Under the pieces are notes generated by a model. The model saw nothing but the letters and a program-made list of their open reading frames with translations. It did not search any database and was not told the origin of the DNA. From Artemia franciscana (lineage: Eukaryota; Arthropoda; Branchiopoda; Anostraca; Artemiidae): DNA of 64,000 nucleotides. Positions 23,605 to 34,699 of this stretch are shown here, piece after piece. The stretch covers positions 42,911,241 to 42,975,240 of the forward strand of contig NC_088867.1 of assembly GCF_032884065.1 (NCBI RefSeq), in the 5' to 3' direction. The position numbers were made by a program, and so were the translations under genes. The stretch's first letter is position 1, and every line of letters starts with the position of its first letter.

Positions 23605-23918
23605 ACAAATTCAAATTTAAGCACTTTTTGAGCTTACTAAATCCAACCTAACCTTATTATAAATAATTTTGGCACTGAGAAAATGTAGTATTATTTTGTC
23701 AAAATGACACTGAGAAAACAGTATTATTTTGTTGAAAAAAACTGACAGCTCAAAATTTAATTGAAAATTAGTCATTTTCAAGAGCTAAAAAATCACTTAA
23801 ATTTGAATTTGTGATAGAAGCAATTATTATATTTGTAGAGAGCATAAAAAAAGCATCAAGTGGTAGCCTATGTTCACTTTATTGGTAAGTCAATAATATG
23901 AACAATCATATATTTACC
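23500..23918. repeat. Second inverted repeat nested with the first
   Basis: Arms 23500-23632 and 23784-23918 are reverse complements (AATTGCTTCTATCACAAATT pairs with AATTTGTGATAGAAGCAATT, and GATGCCTTTTTATGCTC pairs with GAGCATAAAAAAAGCATC). The left arm is also the outer part of the right arm of the 22640-23604 foldback, so the same module occurs three times in alternating orientation. The loop contains two short GTATTATTTTGT repeats. Confidence 0.82.
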
Positions 23919-26900
23919 CCTCTAATCTAGGCTTATGCCTAAACTACTTTCCCAGATAGCAATAAGCTCCTCAAAATGAGCTTAACCTACTTAAGAAAAG
24001 GAGTTTATTACCCAAGAAGCAATATTTCCCCAGGCTTCTACAGGATTTGAGGGGATGGTTGTAAAGGCTACAAACCTTAATCATAAAAATTAAACCCATA
24101 CTTTTCTCATTTGCTTTTTGACCAAAAAGCACAAAAAGGCCCAGATCTTGGATGCAAACACCAAGAGTGACCTAAAACCCATATCACAGTTTCCCTTCAT
24201 TTGATATAATTTTAAATTTTCATGTCTTTGCCATTTCTGATGACAATGATGCACAATTATTCAGCGTTGCCAACGTTCATAAACTATAAGATCTGTCAGA
24301 CAGATTTAAGGGTCACTCAACAGATAAGGGTCACTATGTGCATTTTAGGAGTATTTTTAAATTCTTCCCTACTGGACCTCTTCTATCCATTTTTTAAATT
24401 TCTGAACTGAGATTATCTCCGTCCTTTTAATCTATGGCGTACTTTTTTTTAATTTTCCTTGAGCAAAAACACATGCAGGCAGGATTATCGCTGGTTTTGC
24501 TATTTATTCTAGAGTTCAATTCTAATAATTTATTGCGAATCTTATCACAATTTGTGAATTTTATCTGATCGTAAAATTTTGCAAAGGCTCACGTCTATTC
24601 TTTTTTTTTCTTTTAGTTCTCGAAGCCGCGGCCATAACCCAATATTTGCCACCAAAAATATTTTAGCGACCCACTGCCACAATCACTTGAGCACACCGCC
24701 ATCAAGGCTTGATGGTGGTGGGCCGGTGGGAATTCTTTGCAGCGAGTTAGCTCTTGAGATTTATTGTTGAATTAAGGGACAAATACTAAGCAAAATCCGT
24801 TATTTAATGTTACACTCAAAAATTCTTGATTCCCTTCAAAATGTTTTTGAATTTATTCGTCAACAACGAACTTTATCTATTTACTTGTTCTAGTAACAAT
24901 CATCAATTTTGACACAATATCAGCCAATCAATCACTAAGAGTTAGATTCAGTGATATATCCATTTGACATCAAGTAGATCATTGGTGAAAATTCGTCTTT
25001 TTAGCTGATCCAAGGATAATAGCTCTTATTTCAATTAATCTAACGAGCAAATTCTTATTTCGAAAAAAATTCATAGAAATTTTGAAAAATAGCCTGGTAA
25101 ACCTCAAAAATAACTTCAGATAAAATAAGAAGTACGGCACTGGAATTGTTGCGGTTGTAACCTTTTTTAAAAGAATTACAGCCCCCACATTGAACGACAA
25201 GGGAAATCCCTTTTGAAGGAAAAACAACGATAGGTCTGCTTCTTTTTTTTCCAGGGATGATTTTGCCGAGCCAGTCGTAGCAGAGTGTTGGGAGAGGGCT
25301 TATTTTAAAGGGAAGTGTCATATCTAGTGTTTTTTTTTAAGTAAGAAAATAGATCGTGCCAAAGCAAGGTGGCATTTCTGCCGTTGTTTGCCACAAAACA
25401 TAAATTTTCTCCCAGATAGTGGTTAATAATGCCGGGGAATGCAAATTTCAGTGGACCAAATCAATTTTTCATGGTGTAAAACTCCTACACAGGTGGTTTT
25501 GAGCCACTAATCTTGAAAAATAGCAGCATCTTTTGAAACTAAAATACATTTTTCTTCATAACTCCTCTGTCAAGTGCAATATTGTCAAATATTGCATCAT
25601 GGATATTATTGTAATATCCATGGTTGAAAATCAATAATCGGAGGTTCGCATTCTCCCCTCTTATAAACTTTTCCTCCCTTGTATACTCTCCTGATGTGTA
25701 CTTTTATGCAAATAATTGAATTTTCAAATGCAATTCTTCCCAGATTTTTTCCTTACGTGACAAAGTTGCACATATCTTCTCCGAAAATTAAAGGGATGTC
25801 AAAAGTAATACCTACTTTTAATGCCCTTAACAAATCATATTGACCTCTTTATTTTCTTTGTCCAAGCTAGGCAAACATCTTTTTGTAAAATTTTCTCATA
25901 TTAAAGATAAAGAGGAAAAATTAACTAAAAAAACAAAGTTTTTCTTAAAGAAGTAAAGAACGAAGTTGGAACTTAATACAAAAAAGATTATCGCAAAAAT
26001 TATTGATGGGATAAATCTGTAGTAGTAACTCAAATAAACTGACTCGTGATATTTTAAAGTCTCTGTAGAATTCTAAAACTATCACTTTACTGAAAACTAA
26101 GCTTGCTTGAACTTTTTAGAGAGTTATAATTACATACTAAAAGTTATTGATATCATGGTAACTGAAAGACTGCTGAGAGATTTGTAAACTGGTCTTTATT
26201 TTGTGCATATTAGTGATGAATTTTGTGCTCCTAAGAGAAATAACTGTTTTTTGGTGGTTGGTTTTATGTTTTCAATGAAGTTTTAGAATTCATTAGGAAA
26301 ATACCATAAGTTATTTTATTGAGCTAGTTTTTTAGGTGTGTCTTATGTAATTTCGCATTAGATTTCCAACTTGAAACTCATTCTAATTATTGCTACTTTC
26401 GATCATTTATATTACAATGATCAATTTAATTTTGAGTTCAATCAAATAAAACTGAGAATTTTCAATCCTATATTTGTAGTTGAACTAAAATTTACCATAG
26501 AGATTATTTACCATAGAGATCGAAGCTCATCTGAATCCACGTAATATAATTCTCCGAGACTCTACAAAACGGATTTTGTCCACTTCGTGTCCATTTCTGA
26601 CAAGAGACAATTGCTTTATATAAAAATGATAACTCTCTCATAATCTCCTCTCGAACGACTTTTGCCGAAATAAGGATAAGACTTTAAAAAATAACACACC
26701 TTTTCTGCACCACGCTAATTGACCTACAAGGCCAAAGAAAACTACTGTAAGTTTAAGTAAAAAATTGCGAGAACCCTGATATCGAGGATTCTTTTTTCTG
26801 TTTATATCGCAGTTGAACAGCGTATTAAAACCTTTCAGATTAGCACGTAACATATTAGGTTAAGTTGCCTGTTTTATATAAAGGCATCTACATCCATATT

Positions 26901-27669
26901 GTTTCGTCTGTGTTAATTATTTAAGTGCTCTATTCGAATCCTGATCAAAACGAATATCCTTCGGAAAACTTATATACCGGAACTGCTTACTTTAGATAAA
27001 TTTTATCCTCGCGAAAAGTTCCATCCATGTTTACTTTATTCTTATTTCGCAACCGCAATTACTGCGATTTTGTCGTTGATGAAGAAGTGACCAGCATACG
27101 TCATATCAATTGCGCACATCTTACGTCAATAATGAAAATGAAACTCCGTCTCTGATGAATCAGTTGTCTCTCAGATATGGCCCCATTCAGTTTTTTTTTA
27201 GGGGGTGGGGGTAAAAAACTAAAAAAACAGACTAAACCTTTTCTATAGGCATTTTGCTTCTTTTTTACGAGTTGGACTACAATTTCTGGAGGAGTTCAAA
27301 CCCAGTACCCCCACTCTCAAGGCCTTGCCCTTAGAATAGACAACAAAACATATTTACATAACGTTCCAAGTGGCTTTGGGCTTTTTTGGGTTTCACTTAC
27401 CTCGGGAAAAACGTAATGAATCAAATTGTTTCTAATTATTTATGCTTTGGACTGCGTAAAGACAGTTTAATGAGGAAACGTTCTTTTTGTCCAATGAGCA
27501 TGTTTCAGGGGGAAATAATAATAAGGCGTACACTAAGTAGCACCAAAATTGAGATACGAAAACGCTAAAGATCGATACCAGGTAAAAGAAATTTCGGATT
27601 TTTGTGAATTCTTGTTAGTAATCTATAGTACTTTTCGGGTAAATATAAATATTTTTACCTTAAGGATTC
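23919..27669. other. AT-rich intergenic or intronic sequence, mostly unrecognised
   Basis: No convincing gene. A G-rich/C-rich foldback-type fragment (GGGGGTGGGGGTAAAAAAC, then TTACGAGTTGGAC) lies at 27186-27330. Near 25600 a short imperfect palindrome (ATGGATATTATTGTAATATCCAT, 25592-25614) is visible. One weak candidate exon at 24617-24770 is listed separately. This is where I looked for, and did not find, the N-terminal membrane-anchor exon of CTDNEP1. Confidence 0.5.
24617..24770 (+). CDS. Possible terminal exon, unrecognised
   Basis: A pyrimidine-rich tract ending TTTCTTTTAG (24607-24616) precedes a plus-strand open segment containing SRSRGHNPIFATKNIL and STPPSRLDGGGPVGILCSEL, stopping at a TGA at 24768. 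The segment is richer in G and C than its surroundings and has protein-like composition. No partner exon, poly(A) signal or recognised family supports it, so it may equally be repeat-derived. Confidence 0.15.
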
Positions 27670-28085
27670 ATGACACTACCATCTGCTATAGTTTTACACA
27701 ATCCTAGGGATTACGGCCTACCATCCAGCCTTTCAAACATTATCCTTGGCTACGCTGCTGACACACTTTGTTTCAATAGTGAAAGGGCGGACTTTCCAAC
27801 TCTTGCGAGCAGCACATACAATAAATTTAGTAGGGAGGTCGGAGGGGGGGGGGGGAGAAATTGGATATTAGAAGTTTTGAAAATTAGGTGCTATTAAGAT
27901 ATAAACAATATTGGAAGGTTCGTCCGGGTAGATATGAGGAATCGTAGAGATTTTGTTTAATAATCAGTTTTAGTGTTTTGTCAGTTTAGGCTTTGTTGCT
28001 GTTGTTTTTTTGTTTGTTTGTCATGTGTCACAATTGCCCAATAGGGCTTTCGTGTGAATAAATCTATCTATCATCTATCTAAATA
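27670..28085 (+). mobile_element. LINE remnant: RT motif joined to 3' tail
   Basis: A short plus-strand frame with LSNIILGYAADTLCFNS (about 27727-27778) resembles a reverse-transcriptase motif C region with the YADD mutated to YAAD. After a G-run at 27841-27855 it passes into a 3' UTR-like segment ending GTGAATAAATCTATCTATCA and a TCTATC microsatellite tail (28057-28082). The intervening C-terminal domain is deleted. Confidence 0.6.
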
Positions 28086-28147
28086 GTGTACAAGACAGTA
28101 AATAAGACCCTATTCTATTCAGAGAATAAATGCTTTTCTTCGGATAG

Positions 28148-28153
28148 TTTATT
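28148..28153 (-). promoter_or_regulatory. Poly(A) signal AATAAA of the seven-exon gene
   Basis: AATAAA on the minus strand, about 70 bases past the TGA stop at 28222-28224 and the first one after it, so it would give a short 3' UTR. Confidence 0.6.
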
Positions 28154-28221
28154 TAAATAGCCACACACCCAAGCCAATCCACAATCAAGAATAGAAAAAA
28201 ATAATTTCCAAATCATTAAAA

Positions 28222-28452
28222 TCAGTTATCCCCCGATATTTCGTCCAAAATTCGCTGATTAAGCGTCAAAACTTCACTAAGAAAATTTTCGTCGGAAATC
28301 GCCTCAACTATTTCCTTTATAAAAGGCTCCAAGCTGTCCTTCCGTAGCTGCGAGGTGCAAATATCGATATCACACATTTTGTCCGCTGTTAGCGCCCCAG
28401 AAGTCAAATCCTTAAAACTAAACTTTCTTCTTATCTGTTTTGATGATGGATC
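28222..28452 (-). CDS. Unrecognised seven-exon gene, terminal coding exon (residues 407-482)
   Basis: Exon 7 on the minus strand begins after CTTTGCAG at 28453 in phase 0 and ends with TGA at 28224-28222. It encodes DPSSKQIRRKFSFKDLTSG, then a KMCDIDICTSQLRKDSLEPF segment and an acidic, probably helical tail (EIVEAISDENFLSEVL to LDEISGDN). Phase 0 matches exon 6. No family is recognised for this tail; it is probably an oligomerisation or partner-binding helix (inference). Confidence 0.82.
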   Translation of the reverse strand, partial: DPSSKQIRRKFSFKDLTSGALTADKMCDIDICTSQLRKDSLEPFIKEIVEAISDENFLSEVLTLNQRILDEISGDN

Positions 28453-28759
28453 CTGCAAAGAAAAGCATATTTGAACTAAAGTTCCTTTCAGAGATAATAA
28501 AAACAGGTGCAGAGGGGTGCTACCCATAGAGGCTATAAGAAGATTATTTCTTGTAGGGGCTTCGATAATGCTAAAAGTGGATTCTCAGGTCTTTCAAGAG
28601 GGGATGGAAACCCTAGGGAGACAATGCCACCTGCGGTTATTCGAAGGGCGGTATGTTCAAAAAATATAAATGAGACAGAAGAGCTCAGAGAATGAGGAAG
28701 ATAATGAGACAGGAAAAACTGCGAAATACATCTCGTCCTTGTATTGTGACTAAACAAAA

Positions 28760-29090
28760 TACAAACCAGTTTTTTCAACTAAAATTAATGATTGAAATTA
28801 AAACGAACAGAAACTGTTCCGTGTATGGTGGGGTGGGGAGCCACCCCCTCTCCAATCCCTTCGCTCTCCATGCTAAAGTTGTTTAGTACTTTAGAAAGGC
28901 TTCTTATTCTAATTAAACGGTCATTGTCTTTCAGAATTAGATCTTAAAGAAATTGGGACAAAAATTCAAACTTTAGCTTGAAGAGTAATGAAGTAATGAG
29001 AAGGCAGCAGCCTCACCACATATGCGAAACAATTTCAGCTCCTTTTAGGTTTTAGTGTTGCCCGTCACTTTCAATTGAAAGGAAACATTT
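28760..29090. repeat. Foldback element, diverged copy of the 58848 family
   Basis: Left part TTAAAACGAACAGAAACTGT with GGGGAGCCACCCCCTC and right part TTTTAGTGTTGCCCGTCAC with CCTCACCACATATG are reverse-complement arms. The order and the interior (CTAATTAAACGG) match the elements at 58848-59133 and about 61500-61790 but with more divergence. Confidence 0.7.
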
Positions 29091-29108
29091 TTTATTTAAT
29101 TTGATTGT

Positions 29109-29640
29109 TTTTCTAATAATACCGGGAAAATATCCCTCCATGGAAAATATTCCTCCCAATGAAAAGTTCCTCCATGGAAAGTTCCTCCCAAGTGAAATCC
29201 CCCTCCTCGAAAAATTTCCCTGGAAAATTCTATCGTCACTAAAAATTACCCTCATAAAATTTCTTGCGGACAATTCCGCCTGCAAAATTCTCCTTACCTT
29301 CATTTGAAAAAAAAAACTTAGTTTTTATTTAATGTCTTATGGCTTTTCAAATCCTGCCAGAAATAACCCTAGTAGAAACTTTTTCACAGAAATCCCCCTC
29401 CCCCGATAAATTCTAACGTCAGAGAAAATATCCCAGGGACAGTTACCCGGTTCATCTTCACATGTAAAATTGAGAAAAAGTAACAAAAATAGAAAGAATT
29501 TTGTAAAGGGATTCTGGCAAAGTCCCCCCCGCGTAAAATTTCCCCTGAAAAGATCACCCCCAGTAACTTCCCTCTCCATATAAAATTTCCCCGATGAAAA
29601 TTATCCCCCCCCCTGCAGACCCCCCTTTAAATGTCTGTAT
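29109..29640. repeat. C-rich minisatellite-like region
   Basis: Repeated GGAAAATATTCCTCCC / GGAAAGTTCCTCCC / AAAATTTCCCC phrases at intervals of roughly 16-30 bases, very degenerate. The short open frames on both strands here reflect the repeat and are not genes. Confidence 0.6.
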
Positions 29641-30763
29641 TCATCCCCATGATTTACAATATGTGTAAACAATGGGCTAATTTCATAAATTCCCCAACAG
29701 CCTTTCCCTAGGGGCTTTTGGGGGTCATGTCATACTCAGAAACATAGTTATCGGACCTTTCAACTATCCTGACTTATTGCCCTCAATTCTTTTCGGTCAC
29801 TGAAAAAGGTGCACTAGAACTTCTGATTTTCGTTCGGTTGAGCCCTCTCACAAACTTCTAGGGTCTTTGGTTTAATAAAGTCACCCCAAGAAAAAAAACA
29901 AACAAAAAAAACAACAAATTAACACACATCCGAGGTCTTTCTACTGGCAAAAAATCAGGTAAATTTTCTCAGGCTCGTAGCTTATGATGGTTAACATTAA
30001 ACTTATGAATGTTATATATTTGGAATCAGGATAAAAAGCCAATTCTTCTTATTTATTTATTGTCATCAAAATTCCTTTTTTTAGAGTTTCAATTATTATT
30101 GGACCAAATCGCTCCTTACTTATAGTTCGTTTCCACAAATTGTTTGATCACGACGAAATTCTTTATTTTTAGGCGTCCAAAATATGGGAAAAAAATTGAC
30201 ATCCAAACTTTCAATATACAACTTTTGTAAATGAAAATTATTAGAACAATGTATTTCGGAAAAAAAAATCTGAACTCCTAAACATCTATCTTATTAAATG
30301 ATTATTAATTGCATATATGCAGATGTCTTTACAGGTAAATTTTTCTCCTGAAAATTGGTATACTACCATTTTCCGGTACGAGAAAACGACCTACACAGGT
30401 CACGATATTGGTAAAATTCGTTAAGGGCCTCAACTTTGGAAAACATCCCACATCTTCACACCATCTATAAAAACTGACTATTTTTAAAACAGATGACGTG
30501 CTTTAAACAAACATTTACACTTCTGCTTACATGACAGATGCAGATGCTATTTATTTCAAATAGCGCAAAAAGCTAAATATTTTTAAAAAGCACAGAAAGC
30601 GAAATATTTTAAAAACACACTAAAATTAATTTGATTGTCGACCGCATAGAATAACTTGGCAAAATAAATAAAAGGAAATTAAAAATTGTTTTGCAAAAAA
30701 AAAACTCTTTCTTTTCACGAAGCGAAGATTGGTCCTCAAGTACTACCTTGTCAAAGGAATAAG

Positions 30764-30814
30764 ATGGCAGGAAACGGATTAACTTTATATATAGCGCTTA
30801 TTTTGTTTCTGGGG
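30764..30814 (+). CDS. Possible signal-peptide exon on the plus strand
   Basis: ATG in a good context (AAGATGG) opens MAGNGLTLYIALILFLG, a hydrophobic signal-peptide-like stretch, and is followed exactly at a codon boundary by GTGAGAT, an acceptable splice donor. Read through, the frame closes at 30874-30876 after about 20 more codons. It lies inside an intron of a minus-strand gene. No downstream exon was identified, so this is a candidate only. Confidence 0.25.
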
Positions 30815-31731
30815 GTGAGATGTCAACCAACCTTTCCTCAAAATATCACAGAGTACCTTTTAGATTACTACCACTGATGTTACGTGGCTTTGGGGGACCC
30901 TAAATCTAAAAACTCAAGCCATATCTAAGAGGTATTCAAACCCATCTAGCGACTATCAGTTCAAATATCACGCTTCCCCTTGGCTTATACTGTTTTGCTT
31001 TTTTGATTCAACACTGCGCTGATCATAGTGCGAGTGTTTGTGTTCAAGGCGTGTTCCAGAAACAAACAAGATAAAATAATGCGAGAACAAACGATGCTAT
31101 TAAAAATAAACTGTGATAGTCAAATTTGTTTCTATTGTTTTAAGGGCAAGAACGTAAAATTTTGTTTTCACAAATATTTAGAAATTGAGTAGTTTCACTG
31201 ATCTATACAAATGGATTAATGCATTAAAATAGCCCTAATGAGTTTTTTTATTTATTTTTTTTTTTACGATTCTAGACTACAGCAAAGCTATTTCCATATA
31301 ATAGACAGCATTTAATCTGCGTTCGCTAAGCGAACATTTCATGGTGACAATTCTCTACCCAAAAAACTATTTCCCCACCCATCCATAAATTATAAATATT
31401 TACTTTTTTGTTACTTTTATTGAAAAATACCTTTTGTTGCTGCTTTCATGAAAAAAATTCCCCCGTCCTTTCCACCGATTTTCAGGAATTGGCACCACTA
31501 CAAGGGGAACCAAATATTTTAGTGGAATTTAATTTGGTTAATTACTATTAATTTGATTTATTAGATATACCCACTAAAGGGAGAATGAACGCTATTGTTT
31601 CGAAGGGTAGAGTAAATTTTTGAATTTTGTAAGAAATAAAACTTGATGCCACACTTAATATAGACCATGAAATAGACACCCCTCAAGTTTTACCACACTT
31701 GCTTTAGTATAAAGCCAATTTTCAACCATTT

Positions 31732-31938
31732 GTGAAAAAAAATTTCCGGAATTCTGTTGAGCATATAAAGAATCGAGCGAACGATGTGTCATTTTTCCTT
31801 GACCTGATCGCCCAGCAGCACCGTGTGCAGTCACAATTCTGGTTAGAGAAACACATGGAAGGTGCACCAGGCGTCACTATGAGGCCGCATAAGCAGCATT
31901 TCCCTTTTGGGGATAGGAACGGAGGAAGAAGCTTATGA
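31732..31938 (+). other. Open segment without recognised family
   Basis: A plus-strand frame of 68 codons includes SVEHIKNRANDVSFFLDLIA and QFWLEKHMEG. Composition is protein-like, and it directly precedes the 3' end of the RTE-like LINE on the opposite strand. It may be a retroelement fragment; no function is proposed. Confidence 0.2.
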
Positions 31939-32000
31939 CGGAACGGAGATGCTAAACTATCTCACAAATCTGGAACAACGTCACCTTTTATACCCAGCAT

Positions 32001-33050
32001 ACTCCCATAAATAGTAGTAGTACTACTAACTACTAACAACTCACCGCATCAACAAGCCGCCTGAGGCCGACCCATCTACACACACTCCTCCTCCATCTCA
32101 ATCTATTCAAAGCCTCTCTCTTTACATCCTCCTAGTAAGTTTCATTTCCTTTAAATCTTTCTTTATGACATCCACCCATCCCAACCGCGGAGGACCTGTT
32201 TTCCGTTTAGCCCTAGACAGTTGGCCAAAAGTGACAATCTCTGGCAACTGTCATCATTCATCCGCAGAACGTGCCCTAGCCGTCTCAACCTTTCTCTGAT
32301 TATAGCACTAGAAAGTAGAACTGAACCACACTTATCGTACAGTCTACTATTTGAAATACGGTCAGTGAGCCGGGTACCAAGAACAATCCGTATGCAATTT
32401 CTCAGGAAAGCATATAGCAAATCTTCATCCGCTTTTTCGAGCACCAATGAATTAGAGCCAGAATTGACCACTGTCATCACTGTAGCTTCTAATATTCTAA
32501 TCTTGGTTTGCAGTCTTATCTTCCGATTCTTAACACCCTGAGACTTGGATATCCTACTTTTAGCATCTCCGCTGCTCCCACTGTCTTTACTAATAAAACT
32601 ACCAAGGTAAATGATGGTGTAAGTGAAGCTGTCCACCTGATCAATCTTTTTGTTATCCAAAGTCACCTTTTCATCTTCACTTATTCCTAGCCTTAGTGCT
32701 TTAGTCTTCTCATAAATTAATTTTCAAACCTATTTTAGCACCCTGAACTCGCAAAACCTCTAAAAGCTCATTCATTTGCTAAAACTTTTATCTAGGATGC
32801 TTAAATCATTAGCGTAATCTAAGTGCAGGATAGTTTTTCCTTCTCATTTGATTCCGGGGTCTTCTATTACTTTTCCTATGCTTCTGAAGACAAAATCCAT
32901 CAAAATGATCCATATAAAGGGGGATAGAACACATCCCTGCTTAATTGGCGATTTAATACGAAATCAGCTGCTAACTTCGCTTCCTACCTTAACCGTGTTA
33001 TTCTCGTACATAGCAAACATCATAAACATCACAAACAGCATAAAAAAGCA
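32001..33050 (-). mobile_element. RTE-like LINE, 5' truncated
   Basis: Minus strand from about 33050: YENNTVKVGSEVSS, then IKQGCVLSPFIWIILMDFVF (motif B), LHLDYANDLSILDKS (motif C with YADD changed to YAND), LKINL, then 32666-32163 with KIDQVDSFTYTIIYLGSFIS, KIRILEATVMTVVNSGSN and GHVLRMNDDS. The 3' end is at about 32001-32140 with the ACTACTAACTACTAAC microsatellite tail. It shares its last 130 bases with the fragment at 1374-1500. Confidence 0.88.
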
Positions 33051-33149
33051 ATAAAAATACTACTTTTTATGTTTTAATATGTTGTAGACCCTTAAGGTGT
33101 TTCCTAGATTCATTGCTGGGGGTACCTCTTTTTTCCTAAAATCCTTTTT

Positions 33150-33465
33150 ACCAGTGGCGTAATTTTGTCAAAACTCTGGGGGAGGGGGGGGAGGGGAAGT
33201 TGGAGTCAATTTTCCCAAATCAGGTTAAAACGATAGTGAAACTGAAAAATGAGTCATATAGTACCATAAAGGTAAAAATATATTAAAGAAAACTGACCCA
33301 TATCCGTGGATGCTTGAATTATGGAGGCTTATCTTAGTTTTAACAGTATTTTTGAAGAAACCAAATTTCAGCGAGGAGGGGGGATAAACTCAGGTCTGGG
33401 AGGAGGGCAAACCATGGTCTGGGAGTGGCATTTGTCCTCCTGCCCCATCGCTAATTACGTCCCTG
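33150..33465. repeat. Small dispersed repeat with GGCGTAATTTTGTC end
   Basis: Begins CAGTGGCGTAATTTTGTC and ends near CTAATTACGTCCCTG. Its middle (GGATGCTTGAATTATGGAGG and CTTATCTTAGTTTTAACA) reappears in inverted orientation at about 41060-41230 (TTGTCAAAACTAAGATAAAC, ATAAATCAAGCATCC). The related phrase GACGAAATTACGCCGCTGAA is at about 42731. This looks like a non-autonomous element family. Confidence 0.6.
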
Positions 33466-33648
33466 ATTTTTCGCTCTGCTATAAAATAGACCCTGTAATT
33501 TCTGTGAAAATCCGGTAAAAAGATTGTTGTCCCTGGATTTACGTCCTCAATAACGAAAATTTTAATACTTCTGCACAAAATTCCAAAAGCCAGAGAACCA
33601 GCTCAAAACTGATTCAGCGTATAAAATGAGAAAATTATAGAAACTTAC

Positions 33649-33793
33649 AGTATAAAGAAAAGTCACCGAAGCTTCTTCAAAAATTTTCAAACCAAAGTAA
33701 AATCCCGCTTTGATAACACCATTTTCATCACGTTTCAACCAAGATTTAAAAGGGTATAACAGGTTCCTCCTTTCTGTGGTGTCAGCAGTGGAC
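33649..33793 (-). CDS. Unrecognised seven-exon gene, exon 6 (residues 358-406)
   Basis: Between a TTCCAG acceptor (exon starts at 33793) and a GTAAGT donor (exon ends at 33649). One base completes the arginine codon begun in exon 5, then STADTTERRNLLYPFKSWL, KRDENGVIKAG and FYFGLKIFEEASVTFLYT follow. It ends in phase 0, matching exon 7. I recall ERRNL-YPF-type phrases from uncharacterised arthropod proteins but cannot name a family. Confidence 0.9.
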
Positions 33794-34019
33794 CTGGAAA
33801 ATAAATTTATTCTATATGAGAACAATCACGTATAAATACACGACATAAAACTTTATTATACATTTTTTTTTCCATTTAAGTTTTTCTAAAAGCAATGTTT
33901 CTTTTGTCAAAATTTCTGCTATTTTCATGAATAGCAATATACACTTGCAATGACTTGTTTACCTAACCTTGTTCAGGGCAGATGTAGTGTTAGAAAAGCA
34001 TAACAAGCCTTTGCCCCCC

Positions 34020-34134
34020 CGCCTCCCGAAACACTAAAGATATATTTAACCTTAGCCCCATCATCTTGAAACACCAAAGATATATGAGCGGCGGAATTAT
34101 AAAATATTTATCAAGATGGTAATATATAAATGTA
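34020..34134. other. Intronic spacer next to the Helitron end
   Basis: Contains two short copies of ACACCAAAGATATAT / ACACTAAAGATATAT (34031-34085), a local duplication. Nothing else seen. Confidence 0.5.
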
Positions 34135-34286
34135 CTAGCTGTTGGGGTGGCGCTTCGCGCCACCCCAACACCTAGTTGGTGGGGGCGCTTCGCGCCCCCC
34201 CAAGCCCCCCCGCGCGCGTAAGTCGTTACGCGCCATAATAGTTACGCGCCATTGTAGTTGTGTCCCTATGTCCCACCTGTGAATAT

Positions 34287-34344
<58 letters not shown>

Positions 34345-34346
<2 letters not shown>

Positions 34347-34545
34347 TTTTAACTACGTAAAACTTGCGAATATACAACATTCTTTGCTGTCCCATTGTCT
34401 TTGCATATAAATAGATTGTCAGGTTTACCGACTCTTGAACATGCAACATATAATGGTCCATGGGAAAACAATCTGTATTCAGATCTATACCTCATGATTC
34501 TAATGATTGCCCTTGAGCTTTGTTGATGGTGATTGCTAATCGACC
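34345..34545 (-). pseudogene. Helitron helicase C-terminal fragment
   Basis: The minus strand reads AITINKAQGQSLES then a stop and GIDLNTDCF, followed after a frameshift by frames corresponding to the HGPLYVACSRVGKP-type conserved segment (seen here shifted, with MDHYMLHVQESV). This is the last conserved motif block of the PIF1-like helicase of Helitrons. The stop and frameshift mean it is not functional. Confidence 0.8.
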
Positions 34546-34552
34546 ATTCCCT

Positions 34553-34690
34553 GTCCCGGTGTCCCGGTCGTCATTTACATCCCCCTGTTTCCCCCGGTGT
34601 CCCCGTTGTAGTTGTGTCCCTGTGTCCCGGTCGTCATTTATATTCCCTGTGTCCCGGTCGTCATTTGTATCCCGGTGTACCGGTCTGTAT
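34553..34690. repeat. Degenerate GTGTCCCGGTCGTCATTTA minisatellite
   Basis: The phrase GTCCCGGTCGTCATTTA occurs at about 34558, 34624 and 34657, with shorter variants between. Single related phrases recur at 34852 and 35709 inside the internal duplication. Confidence 0.75.
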
Positions 34691-34699
34691 ATACATTCG

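Larger units (their letters stand above)
28453..33648 (-). other. Intron 6 of the seven-exon gene
   Basis: Runs from the GTAAGT donor at 33648 to the CAG acceptor at 28453. It contains a foldback copy (28760-29090), C-rich minisatellite-like sequence (29109-29640), an RTE-like LINE (32040-33050) and a GGCGTAATTTT-type repeat (33150-33460). A possible plus-strand signal-peptide exon at 30764 is listed separately. Confidence 0.8.

Noticed and set aside
26638..26853. N-terminal exon of CTDNEP1
   Set aside because: The minus-strand frame has a hydrophobic stretch but no similarity to the expected anchor, and no donor in the needed phase.
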